Shown here: one piece after another, positions 6,959 to 16,526 of the stretch
Layout: the number at the start of each line of letters is the position of its first letter
Numbering within the stretch: position 1 is the stretch's first letter
Origin: JAWLCQ01 sp041687095
Lineage (GTDB): Bacteria > Planctomycetota > Phycisphaerae > SM23-33
Direction of reading: 5' to 3'
Length of the DNA: 32,000 nucleotides
NCBI GenBank assembly: GCA_041687095.1
Contig: JAWLCQ010000041.1
Coordinates: 1-32,000, forward strand
The notes under the pieces: model-generated
The model's database searches: none
Told to the model about the DNA's origin: nothing
What the model saw: only the letters and a program-made list of their open reading frames with translations
Program-made: the position numbers and the translations under genes

Positions 6959-9900
6959 ATGTACAGAGGACGCGAGACCGGACTGCAGAGCGAGAACCTG
7001 GGCGGGAGCGATTGCGCGATGGGCGAGACGGCGGGGCGGTGGGTCGCCCGGTGGCGGGATCTCCTGGTGCGCTGCGCGCGGTTCGTGGGTCACGCGCTGC
7101 TGGGGTTGGCGCTGTGGCTGGGGCTGCTGAACCCGCAGATCCTCCTCGCCGCCCCCGAGGGCGGGCAGGTCGTGCACGGGCAGGCGGCGATCCAGCACAG
7201 TGGGGCCACGACGACCATCACGGCCGGGCACAACGCGATCCTCCAGTACCAGCAGTTCAACATCGCCCCGCACGAGACGGTGCAGTTTGTCCAGCCGTCG
7301 GCGAGCGCGCGGGTGCTCAACCGCGTCGTCGGCCCCGACCCCTCCCGCATCGCCGGGACGCTCCTCGCCAACGGGCAGGTCTACCTCGTCAATCCCTCGG
7401 GGGTCCTTTTCACCGGCAGCGCGGTGGTGAACGTCGGCTCGCTCTACGCCGCGGCCGGGCATCTCGCCAACGACGACTTCCTCCGCGGGATGGACCGCTT
7501 CACGAACCTCCAGGGGTCGGTGATCAACGAGGGGCTGCTCCGCGGGGACAACGTGCACCTCTTCGGGTCGCACGTGGCCAACTACGGAACCATCCTCGCC
7601 GAGCGCGGGACCATCACGCTGGCGGCGGGCAAGGACGTGATCCTGCTCTCGGCCGACGGACACTACGCCGTCCAGGTCACGCCGAGCGAGGCGGACGATT
7701 CGGCGGCGGGCGACGGCAGCGCGTCCGCCGCAGGCAGCGGTGATGGCAGCGCCTCGGGCGCGACCGGCGCCTCCGGGACCGCCGCCGAGACACCGGCCGT
7801 CGAGAACGCCGGAACGCTGCACGCGGGGCGGAGCGTGAACCTCTACGCCGCGGGCGACGCGTTCTCCCTGGCGATGCGCAACGCCGCCGGGGCACTCGTC
7901 GAGGCCCCCGAGATCCGCATGGACGGGGGCCCCAGCGGGCGCGTGGAAGTGTCCGGCCGCCTCGACGCGTCCAGCGACTCCCCCGGGGCGACCGGCGGAT
8001 CGGTGACGGTGACGGGCGAGAAGGTCGGGCTCCTGGGCGCCGCCGTTGACGCCTCGGGCGCCGCGGGCGGTGGGACGGTCCGCATCGGCGGCGGGCTGCG
8101 GGGCGCGGACAGCGACGTGCCCAACGCGCAACTGACGCACGTCTCCCCGGACACCACCATCGCCGCCGACGCCACGCGCGCGGGCGACGGGGGAACGGTG
8201 GTCCTGTGGTCCGACGGGGTGACGCGGCACTACGGAAGCATCACCGCCCGCGGCGGTGCGCAGGGCGGTGACGGCGGGTTCGTCGAGATCTCGGGCAAGG
8301 ACACGTTCGTCGTCCGCGGGACCGCGGACGTCTCCGCCCCGATGGGGCGCGGCGGGGAGATCCTGCTGGACCCGGCCATCCTGCATATCGGCCTGACGGG
8401 CTACAACGGGGGCGATGCGCTGGGGTCCCCCCTCGGCGAGGGCGACAGCGTCTGGGACGCCGCCGAAGGGCCCGCGACGGCGTACATCAGCCCGGGCAAC
8501 ATCGTCGATTTCTTCACGGCCGCGGGGTACTACAGCACGCTGACGCTGGCGGCGTCGAGCGAACTGCATGTTGAGGAGGGCCTGGACCTGTCGTTCGTTC
8601 CCGAGGGGGCGGGCCTGTCCCTGGAGGTCCCGCTCGGAACGGGCAAGATCGTGTTCCATCCCGGGACGTACGTCCTCATGCCCTTCGAGGGCCAGTTGCA
8701 CCTGCGGGGCAACATCGATCTGCCTCCGGGGACGATCTCCCTCGAAGCCCCGGGCATGTACTACGGGATCGTGGACATCAACGGGATGCCCCCGCAGGCG
8801 GGGACGACGGTGAACGGCCCCGCCGACCTGGCCATCGACGCCGGGCGCGTGATGATCGGCTCGGCCATGGGCATCTCGTCGCCGCTGAACTCCCTGTCGA
8901 TCAAGGCGAGGGACGTGGATTTCATCGCCCCGGGCGCGGTCGTCGACACGACGGGGCACCAGTCGTACGTCTGCGACAACTTCATCGCACCGGCGACGAT
9001 GGCCGGGACGGGGATGGTGAGTTTCCGGACGTACACGCCCGGGCGCGAGATCGGGGTCGGTGCGACCCTGGAGACGGGCCTGATGCTCCCCAAGGCGATG
9101 CTGGAGGGGCTGTACGGGTTTGACCACATCGACATCGGGGACGCGGCTACGGACGCTTCCGTGACCGTTGGATCCCTGACGCTCGACACCGGGCTGCACA
9201 TCCTGACCCCGGGCACGAACGGGAGGATCTCCGTCACCGGCCCGCTGAGCCTCAGCGGGCACACGGTGGACCTGGACGCGGGGCAGTCGGTCGCGGTCAG
9301 TTCGGACATCACGACGAGCGGCGGGCACATCCTCATCACCGCCAACGCCGCCAACGCCGCCTCCGGGGCCTTCACGGGCGTGACGATCCACGGCGAATCG
9401 ACGCTGGACGCGGGCGGGGGCGACATCAGCATCCACGGCAACGGCGGATCGGACGGGGCGGCGACGCACGGCGTGTTCCTGAGCGACTGCACGCTCCGCA
9501 CCAGCGGAAGCGGGATCATCGCGGTGACGGGCACGGGAGCGCAGGGCACGGGCTCGAACTACGGCGTGTTCCTCACGGGGTTCACCAGCCTGGAGACGAC
9601 AGACGGATCGCTTCACCTCACCGGCCAAGGCGGGGCCGGCGAGGGCGCCAACCACGGCGTGGCCATCAGCGGGTACTCGACCGTCACGACCGGCAGCGGT
9701 TCGCTGACGGTGCAGGGCTACGGCGATGGCTCGGGCGGGCAGGGCGTCCTGATCGCCCAGTCCTCGATCGTCGAGGCCGCGGGCGGCGGCGACATCGACA
9801 TCCTGGGCAGCGGGGCGTATGCCGGTGCGGGGGCGGTGGGGTTTGCCCTGACGGACATGAGCCGCGTCCGTTCGGCCGGCGGTGCGGTGGAGATCATCGG

Positions 9901-12900
9901 TTTCGGGGGCGGAGACGAGGGCTCGGGCAACGACGGCGTGCGGATCGCCGCCGGGACGCTGGAAGCCGCGGACTACGAGTACATGGGCATCTGGGGCGGC
10001 CCGGGCTACGGGACGGACTCGTACGGCATCCGGATCGGGGCGTCCGGGCTGGACGCAGGCGGGGCATACCTGGACCTCGTGTCCGACTCGACGCGGATCG
10101 AGGGCCCGCTGTCGGGCACGGGCACGCTGCGGATCCGCCCCAACAGCTCCGCCGGCCGCATCCGCCTGGGCCTCCCCGACATCGGGGACGGTTCGCTGGT
10201 CGTGACCCCGGCGGAAGTGGCGCTGCTGCAGGACGGGTTCTCCCGCATCGAGATTGGCGCGCCGTACGCCTCGCACGAGATTGCGGTCGGGACGATCACG
10301 GTGAGCGATCCGCTGCGGGTCGTGGCGAGCGGGGATGCGGGCACGATCACGCAGACCGGGGCGTTGACAGCGGCGGGCGACGGCGTCGAACTCGACGCCG
10401 GAGCCTACCTGTACGTGAATGGTTCCATCACCACCCATGGCGGGGACATCACGCTGCGCGGGAACGCGTCCGGGCTGGGGGTGGGGAGTTCGCTGGGCGT
10501 CTCCGCGCAGGACGCGACGATCAACGCCGGCGGCGGGGACGTGACCCTGACCGGTCAGGGCAGTTCGGGCGGGGGGAATGCATCCGGGGTCGTTCTGCAG
10601 CGTTCGGTGGTGCGGACGAGCGGGAGCGGCGGGGTGTACATGTACGGGACGGCCGGTGCGAGCACGGGGGCGGGCAGCGGGGTGTACCTCAGCACGTTGT
10701 CCAGTGTGCAGACGGTGGACGGGCTGATCTGGCTGGAGGGCAATGGCGGCCCCGGGGTCGGCATGTTCGGCAGCCCGGGGGTCCAGGTGGGCTTCAACTC
10801 GGTCGTCGAGTCCACGGGCAGCGGGAGCGTGACCGTCAGGGGCGAGGGCTCCGCGGGCGGGAACGTGGCGAAGGGGGTGTGGGTCAACTACGGCGGCAGG
10901 ATCCGCTCGAGCGCGGGCGACGTGATCGTCGAGGGCGTGGGGGCGGGCAGCATGTACTGGGCGAACGAGGGCGTCCACGTGAGCGACGGGGGGTGGATCG
11001 AGGCGACGGGCGGGGGCAGCGTCTACATCGAGGGGCGCCCCGGGAACAGTTCGAGCGGGGTGAACGTCGATGCGGGCAGTTGGATCGCCGCCGGTTCCGG
11101 GAACCTGGTGGTCACGACGGACAAGCTTCGCCTCGCCGGCCCGCTCTCCGGCAGCGGGGCGCTGTGGATCGGCCCCGAGAGTTCGACCCTCCCGATCCTC
11201 GTGGGGCTTCCCGCGGGGGCGGGGGAGCTGGCGCTGGACACGGCGACGCTGGCGATGCTGCAGGACGGGTTCTCGGGCATCCGGATCGGGCAGATCTCCG
11301 GGAACGGTGACAACGCGATCACGGTGGGAAGCGTGACGATGAGCGATCCGCTAACCCTTCTGGCCGAGGGCCAGGACGGGACCATCACCGTCACCGGCGC
11401 GGTCACCCTCACGGGATCGGGCGACGCCCTGACCCTGCGGGCCGGGCAGGCCGTGGTCGTCAGCGCGGATCTTCGCACCGCCGATGGGCCGATCTGGATC
11501 GTCGGAAACTCCCTCGGGCAGGGGGCGGGCTTCTTCACCGGCGTGACGATCAACGGCGCGGCGGTGGTGGACTCCGGGACGGCCGGGATCGACATCCTCG
11601 GTGCGGGCGGGCGCGATGGTGCGGGGTGGCACGGGGTGTCGCTGACCGACTGCACGCTCCGCACGGGCGGGTACGCACCGCTGACCCTCACGGGCTACAG
11701 CGCGGGAGGGCTGGATACGGACCACGGCGTGTACCTGGCGGGGACCGCCCTCGTGCAGACCGCCGACGGGACGCTGTCCATCACCGGGCACGGGGGGCAC
11801 ATGGGCGCGGCCAACTCCGCCGGGGTCGCCCTCACGCAGAACGCCACCGTCCAGTCCACGGGCTATGGCCTGGTGGCCGTGGACGGGTTCACCATCAACG
11901 GCGGCAGCGGAGTCGTGGGCGTGCGCCTCTCCGAATCCGCCCGCATCCTGTCGGCCGACGGGGACATCTCCGTGTGGGGCGAGGGCGGGGGCGGGGAGGG
12001 AACGGGCAACGACGGCGTGCTCCTGCTGGGCGGACAGATCCAGAGCACCGGAATGGGCGAGGTCCGCATCCACGGGCAGAGCGGCTATGGGACGGGCTCG
12101 GTCGGGGTGCGGATCGCACCGGGCGGCGAGATCGCCGCCGGGACGGGCGGCCTGTACATCGCCGCCGACCGCGTGGACTTCGACGGAACCCTCCGCGGGT
12201 CGGGCGAGTTGGCGATCGAACCCCTCCGCTCCGACCAGTCCCTGCGTGTCGGTCTGGACGACATGGGGGACGGGGCGCTGGTGCTGACGGGGGAGGACTG
12301 GGCGGCGGTGCAGGACGGGTTCAGCGAGATCGTGCTGGGGCTCTCGTACGGGGGCGGGTACATCGACGATTTCGCCACCGACCCGTGCGATCTCCTCACG
12401 CCCTTTGGCGGGGAGACGACGCCGCTTCCCACCGGGCGCAGGGTCATCGAGATCGGCGACCTCACCGTGCGCGATCCGCTGCGGATCGACGGGTGGTCGA
12501 GCGACGAGGTCATTGTGCACGGGACGATCACGGGGACAGACGACGCGTCCGTGACCTTCGACGGAGCCTACGTCCCGGTGACCCTGAACGGCGGGATCGT
12601 GACGGCCGGTCAGCCGATCTGGATCGATGGGTGGGTCACGCTGGGTTCGGGCTCCATGGTCACGCTGGACTCCACCGCGGGCGGAACCGTCCCGGACGGG
12701 GCGGACGTCTCGCTGTACTCCGACGTCAGCGGAGGCGCGGGCGATGGCGGGTTCACCGTGCTCGCCGGGACCCGCGGCGAAATCGAACTCACCAGCGTCT
12801 CGACCGCGGGGCCGCAGCGCTACGAGGGCGGAGCGATCTACGTCGAGGGCTACGAGGGCGAGGGCTACCTGGAAACGGGCGTGCCGGGTGCGGGCATCGA

Positions 12901-15900
12901 ACTGCGGGCAACGCGCCTCATCGACCTCCAGTGTGACGTCCAGACGTACAACGGCCCCATCACCCTCATCGCCGACGGGTCGGGCGGGGACGGCGAATCG
13001 TACGCCGGTGTCTACATCGGGGGGTACAATCCCCTCACGCTCGACGCCGGGTCCGCCGACATCGCCATCACGGGGTTCGGTGAGCAGTCCGGGCAGTTCG
13101 CCGTCTCCATCATCGAGACGACCCTGCGGACCGATGGGCCCGGAACCGTCCGCATCGAGGGCCGCGCCCTCGAGGGCTCGACTAGCGTGAATGGGGTCCT
13201 CCTCGCCGACAGCCGCGTCGAGACGCAGGACGGGGACATCCACATCAAGGGCGTGTCGTCGGCGACGGCGATGGACGGGGGGGCGGCGGGGATCGTGCTG
13301 GCCGGCACGACCCTCGCGAGCGAAACGGGCACGATCCGGGTCATCGGTTCCGGGACCGGGTTCGACAACAACGGGAACGCCACCGTGCTCGCCGAGAGCA
13401 CGTTGAGGACGGAATACGGAGACCTGTTCGTCTCGGGGACCTGCCAGGGCCCCGAGGGCGAGGAGCCCGCCGCGGCGGGGATCGTCCTGTACTACAGCTC
13501 CCTGCTCGCACCCAACGGCGACTGCGAACTGCGTTTCAACACCATCGACGATACCACCGGTGAGTCGGAATTCGGGACGAACACGATCGACGTCGGCGGG
13601 TACGCGCGGATCGGCCCGGTGGTTCCGGGGACGGACATCATCGTGGGCGATGCCCTCGAGACTCCCGGTGCGGTGGTCATCCCGCTCCAGAGCCTGGATC
13701 TCTCCTGGATCTCGGCGGGGCGGGGATTCGAACTCGTCACCGACAGCCTTCTGACGGTCATTGAGGAGCTGCCCTTCAATCAGCCCCTGACGTTCCGTGC
13801 CGACCGGATCGAGGTGAACGCCCGGCTCCTGGGGATCGGGGACGGGGCCATCACGCTCGTGGGAACCGGTGCGGGCACGACCCTCAACGCCGACATCCTC
13901 ACCGCCGCCCAGCCGATCGTCATCGACGGGCCGGTGATCCTGGGCACGCCCGCGACGGTCCTGCTGGACACGACGGCGGGCGGTCTGGCGGGGAGCGGGG
14001 CGGCCATCACCCTCACCGGTGCGGTGACGGACAGCGCCCCCGCGACGACGCTGATCCTCAACGCCGGCAGCGGCGGGCAGACGGTCCGCTTCAAGGGCCC
14101 GGTGGCGGCGGGGGGGCTCGCCCCGCAGGCGGGGACGTACAACGTTACCTTCGATCGGGACGTGACGATCCAGGACCCCGTGACGTTCGCGAACACCGGT
14201 TCGCTCACGCTGGGCGATCCCGCCGCCCCGACCGCTCCGGAGTTCCACTTCTCGGGCACGTTCGATGCGTCGGCGTGCGCGGCGGTGACGGTCAACGGCA
14301 CGCTGGTGCTCCCGTCGGACGCGCCCGTCACGCTGCCCGTCATTGGCGGGACGGGGGCGACCATCCGCGTCGAGAACAGCCAGAACGTCACCTTCGCGGG
14401 CATCGCCGCCGGGGCGACGGTCGAGATCGACTGCGACGGGCAGGCGACGATCAACAACGTCGGGACCGGGGCGACGCTCGAACTGTCGGGCATCGGGCGG
14501 CTGCAGTTCACCGACAGCCTGACCGACGCCACCCTCATCACCGCCCCCGTCGCACCGGGCGAACCGATGCACACCTTCGACGTCGTGTTCCTGGGCCCCG
14601 ACAACACCTTCACCGCCCCCGTTCAGCTCGATACCACCGGGACGGTCACCTTCGGGGACGAGCCCACCGACACCTTCACGTTCACGCAGGGCGTGACGAT
14701 CGGGTCGGGGGCCTCGGAGACCCGCGTGAGCGGAACGCTGCAGGCGACGGGCGGGAGCCTGTCGCTGCAGAACGTCAACGTGCAGGGCGGGGCGACGCTG
14801 TCGGCCGACAGCGGGGACGTGTCGCTCCTGGGCGCCCTGCAGGGCACGGGCGACCTGACGCTGCTGGCCCCCAGCGGGACCGCGACGATCATGGGCACGG
14901 GCAATGCGGGCGGGGCGGGCTTTGTGCTCGACGGGTCCCTCGCGGTCCGCGCCAACACCATCAACTCCTACCAGACCCAGACCACCGGCGACCAGGTCTA
15001 CGTCTGCAGCGCCGACGGCGGGGTGTTCTTCCACAGCACGTACCTGCTCAACGGGGGGGACTTCATCCTCGACACCTCCCGCGACACGCCCCCCGCGTAC
15101 GCGTCGGCGTGCAAGTCGGACGGGGACCTGCTCATCCTCGACGTCACCAACTTCGTCATGCACCGCAACGACAAGCTGAGCGTCGGGGGCAACTTCTTCG
15201 TCCAGGCGAGCGGGGTGGTGACACTGGGCGACGTCTCCGCCTCCGGGGCCATCACCGTCCACGCCGCCGAGGTCGTCCTGCTCACCCGCAGCGCGGGCAC
15301 GGTCTACGTCGCCTCGGGCGACGCGGTCATCGACACCGGCCTCGACGTGGTGGCGGGCGGGGGCATCACCTTCCGCACGGGCAGCGTCCGCGAGGTCGGT
15401 GGGGGGGCGTCGGCGGTCTTCGCCAGCTACGCCCCCGGGGCGTCCTCCGTCCCCGGGTACGCCGTGCAGGCGTACGGGCAACCCATCGGCGCGAGCGATA
15501 TCGCCCCCGGCAACGGGTTCTTCTACGACCTGTCGGCCGTCAACAGCACCCCCCCCGTCCCCCTGCCGCCCGAGCGCGAGCCCATCGACGGGCAGACGGA
15601 CGTGGCCTCGCTGGCGCCGCGGACGAATGGTGCGGGCGACGGGACGGACAGCGGCGACGACGCGGACGCCCAGGTCGACAGCGAAACCGCCGTCGAAGCC
15701 CTCGGGGAACTGGGCGTGGACGTCGCGGCGCTCCGCGTGACGGGCGGGACGGCCGTGGCGTCGCAGGACGCCCTCGCCCGCCGGGCGCGGGCGGTTCTGG
15801 CGGGACGGCGATACCGGGCGCTGTTCGGCGGGGGGCAGTCCGACGCGGCCATCCGCACCGCCCTGGCGGCGGCCGTGGGCGCGGGGTCCGGCACCGCCGG

Positions 15901-16258
15901 CCCTGACGCCCTCCGCGTTCGCATGCTGCAGTCCCCGCAGCCCGAGGCCCGCCTCGTCGCCGAGCGCCTCGCCGACCTCTTCACCCGCCTGGGCGACATC
16001 GGCCTGTCGGAGCAGGAACTCGACCAGGCCCGCTGGACGCTCGCCCTCCGCGTCCTGCCCGCGGGCGTCCGCACCGAGGCGCTGATCACCGCCCTGTGCT
16101 GCGAGCCCACGCGGCTCCCGGGGACGTACGTCCGCCAGACGCAGCCGCTGCTGGACCAACTCCGCCTCGGCCGCGCCCCCGTCGCCCCGCCCGCGAGCTC
16201 CAACGCCCCCCAGGCGAAGGGCGCGGGCGAGAGCCGGGAGGTCCTCGTGCAAGGGTAG
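6959..16258 (+). CDS. Giant TpsA-type filamentous haemagglutinin-domain exoprotein
   Basis: The 3,099-residue protein is the secreted partner of the adjacent transporter. It starts at ATG 6959 with GGAG nine bases before. An unusually long signal region (about 65 residues, hydrophobic core HALLGLALWLGLLNPQILLAAP) resembles the extended signals of large exoproteins. Residues about 67-235 form the two-partner secretion domain: QAAIQHSGATTTITAG, FNIAPHETVQF and the diagnostic NPSGVLF near residue 148. The body is Gly/Thr/Val-rich with turn-strand repeats expected of a right-handed beta-helix. It contains large tandem repeats of about 350 residues. The last roughly 250 residues, after an acidic Asp/Gly-rich linker near residues 2,890-2,915, are helical and include paired cysteines (ALCCEP). 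They could form an anchor or retained domain. I expect a surface or matrix fibre with an adhesive or structural role. No enzymatic domain was recognised. Confidence 0.9.
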   Translation: MYRGRETGLQSENLGGSDCAMGETAGRWVARWRDLLVRCARFVGHALLGLALWLGLLNPQILLAAPEGGQVVHGQAAIQHSGATTTITAGHNAILQYQQFNIAPHETVQFVQPSASARVLNRVVGPDPSRIAGTLLANGQVYLVNPSGVLFTGSAVVNVGSLYAAAGHLANDDFLRGMDRFTNLQGSVINEGLLRGDNVHLFGSHVANYGTILAERGTITLAAGKDVILLSADGHYAVQVTPSEADDSAAGDGSASAAGSGDGSASGATGASGTAAETPAVENAGTLHAGRSVNLYAAGDAFSLAMRNAAGALVEAPEIRMDGGPSGRVEVSGRLDASSDSPGATGGSVTVTGEKVGLLGAAVDASGAAGGGTVRIGGGLRGADSDVPNAQLTHVSPDTTIAADATRAGDGGTVVLWSDGVTRHYGSITARGGAQGGDGGFVEISGKDTFVVRGTADVSAPMGRGGEILLDPAILHIGLTGYNGGDALGSPLGEGDSVWDAAEGPATAYISPGNIVDFFTAAGYYSTLTLAASSELHVEEGLDLSFVPEGAGLSLEVPLGTGKIVFHPGTYVLMPFEGQLHLRGNIDLPPGTISLEAPGMYYGIVDINGMPPQAGTTVNGPADLAIDAGRVMIGSAMGISSPLNSLSIKARDVDFIAPGAVVDTTGHQSYVCDNFIAPATMAGTGMVSFRTYTPGREIGVGATLETGLMLPKAMLEGLYGFDHIDIGDAATDASVTVGSLTLDTGLHILTPGTNGRISVTGPLSLSGHTVDLDAGQSVAVSSDITTSGGHILITANAANAASGAFTGVTIHGESTLDAGGGDISIHGNGGSDGAATHGVFLSDCTLRTSGSGIIAVTGTGAQGTGSNYGVFLTGFTSLETTDGSLHLTGQGGAGEGANHGVAISGYSTVTTGSGSLTVQGYGDGSGGQGVLIAQSSIVEAAGGGDIDILGSGAYAGAGAVGFALTDMSRVRSAGGAVEIIGFGGGDEGSGNDGVRIAAGTLEAADYEYMGIWGGPGYGTDSYGIRIGASGLDAGGAYLDLVSDSTRIEGPLSGTGTLRIRPNSSAGRIRLGLPDIGDGSLVVTPAEVALLQDGFSRIEIGAPYASHEIAVGTITVSDPLRVVASGDAGTITQTGALTAAGDGVELDAGAYLYVNGSITTHGGDITLRGNASGLGVGSSLGVSAQDATINAGGGDVTLTGQGSSGGGNASGVVLQRSVVRTSGSGGVYMYGTAGASTGAGSGVYLSTLSSVQTVDGLIWLEGNGGPGVGMFGSPGVQVGFNSVVESTGSGSVTVRGEGSAGGNVAKGVWVNYGGRIRSSAGDVIVEGVGAGSMYWANEGVHVSDGGWIEATGGGSVYIEGRPGNSSSGVNVDAGSWIAAGSGNLVVTTDKLRLAGPLSGSGALWIGPESSTLPILVGLPAGAGELALDTATLAMLQDGFSGIRIGQISGNGDNAITVGSVTMSDPLTLLAEGQDGTITVTGAVTLTGSGDALTLRAGQAVVVSADLRTADGPIWIVGNSLGQGAGFFTGVTINGAAVVDSGTAGIDILGAGGRDGAGWHGVSLTDCTLRTGGYAPLTLTGYSAGGLDTDHGVYLAGTALVQTADGTLSITGHGGHMGAANSAGVALTQNATVQSTGYGLVAVDGFTINGGSGVVGVRLSESARILSADGDISVWGEGGGGEGTGNDGVLLLGGQIQSTGMGEVRIHGQSGYGTGSVGVRIAPGGEIAAGTGGLYIAADRVDFDGTLRGSGELAIEPLRSDQSLRVGLDDMGDGALVLTGEDWAAVQDGFSEIVLGLSYGGGYIDDFATDPCDLLTPFGGETTPLPTGRRVIEIGDLTVRDPLRIDGWSSDEVIVHGTITGTDDASVTFDGAYVPVTLNGGIVTAGQPIWIDGWVTLGSGSMVTLDSTAGGTVPDGADVSLYSDVSGGAGDGGFTVLAGTRGEIELTSVSTAGPQRYEGGAIYVEGYEGEGYLETGVPGAGIELRATRLIDLQCDVQTYNGPITLIADGSGGDGESYAGVYIGGYNPLTLDAGSADIAITGFGEQSGQFAVSIIETTLRTDGPGTVRIEGRALEGSTSVNGVLLADSRVETQDGDIHIKGVSSATAMDGGAAGIVLAGTTLASETGTIRVIGSGTGFDNNGNATVLAESTLRTEYGDLFVSGTCQGPEGEEPAAAGIVLYYSSLLAPNGDCELRFNTIDDTTGESEFGTNTIDVGGYARIGPVVPGTDIIVGDALETPGAVVIPLQSLDLSWISAGRGFELVTDSLLTVIEELPFNQPLTFRADRIEVNARLLGIGDGAITLVGTGAGTTLNADILTAAQPIVIDGPVILGTPATVLLDTTAGGLAGSGAAITLTGAVTDSAPATTLILNAGSGGQTVRFKGPVAAGGLAPQAGTYNVTFDRDVTIQDPVTFANTGSLTLGDPAAPTAPEFHFSGTFDASACAAVTVNGTLVLPSDAPVTLPVIGGTGATIRVENSQNVTFAGIAAGATVEIDCDGQATINNVGTGATLELSGIGRLQFTDSLTDATLITAPVAPGEPMHTFDVVFLGPDNTFTAPVQLDTTGTVTFGDEPTDTFTFTQGVTIGSGASETRVSGTLQATGGSLSLQNVNVQGGATLSADSGDVSLLGALQGTGDLTLLAPSGTATIMGTGNAGGAGFVLDGSLAVRANTINSYQTQTTGDQVYVCSADGGVFFHSTYLLNGGDFILDTSRDTPPAYASACKSDGDLLILDVTNFVMHRNDKLSVGGNFFVQASGVVTLGDVSASGAITVHAAEVVLLTRSAGTVYVASGDAVIDTGLDVVAGGGITFRTGSVREVGGGASAVFASYAPGASSVPGYAVQAYGQPIGASDIAPGNGFFYDLSAVNSTPPVPLPPEREPIDGQTDVASLAPRTNGAGDGTDSGDDADAQVDSETAVEALGELGVDVAALRVTGGTAVASQDALARRARAVLAGRRYRALFGGGQSDAAIRTALAAAVGAGSGTAGPDALRVRMLQSPQPEARLVAERLADLFTRLGDIGLSEQELDQARWTLALRVLPAGVRTEALITALCCEPTRLPGTYVRQTQPLLDQLRLGRAPVAPPASSNAPQAKGAGESREVLVQG
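9104..12346 (+). repeat. Large internal tandem repeats of the exoprotein
   Basis: An anchor motif of the form LQDGFSxIxIG recurs at residues 1091, 1435 and 1785 (codons at 10,229, 11,261 and 12,311). A diverged version, LEGLYGFDHIDIG, lies near residue 716 (9,104). Spacings are about 375, 344 and 350 residues. Each unit passes through the same order of phrases: SDPLxxxAxG, GxITxTGALT, a series of GVxL/TVxTxxGSL rungs, then a PLSGSGxLxIxP close. A more diverged copy may begin near 13,690. The copies differ at DNA level, so the duplications are old. Confidence 0.8.
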
Positions 16259-16285
16259 TGGACCGTCTGCCCCCAAGCACTCCAC

Positions 16286-16381
16286 TGGGTGCCGCCCTCA
16301 AGCCGCGCGCTGTTCGCGGCTTGGGGTGTTGACGTTGAGCATCCCCAAGCGGCAAACCGCGCCGCTTGAGGGCGGCACCCA
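16286..16381. repeat. Nested inverted repeat after the exoprotein gene
   Basis: TGGGTGCCGCCCTCAAGC (16286-16303) and its exact reverse complement (16364-16381) enclose a second stem, GCTTGGGG (16319-16326) / CCCCAAGC (16343-16350). The structure lies 28 bases after the exoprotein stop and could act as a transcript end or RNA stabiliser. It is not followed by a T-run. It looks like an interspersed repeat. The rest of the 268-base gap up to 16,526 holds only the phosphatase promoter. Confidence 0.75.
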
Positions 16382-16488
16382 ATCCGCATAGTGGGGGGAT
16401 CGGGCAGTGTGGTGGTTGGGGATAGACGGCGCCGTAGGGCGCGCAACCTCAAATCCGCGCGCTTCCCCCCGCGTCCCTTCCGCGGTTA

Positions 16489-16497
16489 TGCTAGGAT
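16489..16497 (+). promoter_or_regulatory. Extended -10 promoter for the FHA-SpoIIE gene
   Basis: TGCTAGGAT fits an extended -10 element (TGn plus TAGGAT), 30 bases before the gene start. No good -35 box is visible, which is common for extended -10 promoters. The short leader carries the AAGGG/AGGA ribosome-site bases. Confidence 0.45.
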
Positions 16498-16526
16498 TTC
16501 GCCATCACCCAAGGGATGCAGGAACC

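Noticed and set aside
4640..10978. A 2,112-codon open frame on the minus strand opposite the transporter and exoprotein genes
   Set aside because: Its translation is Arg/Pro/Gly/Asp/Val-rich without domains, and it mirrors two well-supported plus-strand genes with clear motifs. Long antisense frames are expected at this GC content.
9421..12100. Possible CRISPR or DNA satellite array from regularly recurring GGCGGGG/ACGGGC motifs
   Set aside because: The periodicity follows Gly/Thr/Asp-rich beta-helix codons in a single open frame; there are no conserved repeats with unique spacers.
11351..16285. A 1,644-codon minus-strand open frame opposite the exoprotein
   Set aside because: Same reason: no motifs, biased composition, and complete overlap with the coherent beta-helix coding frame.
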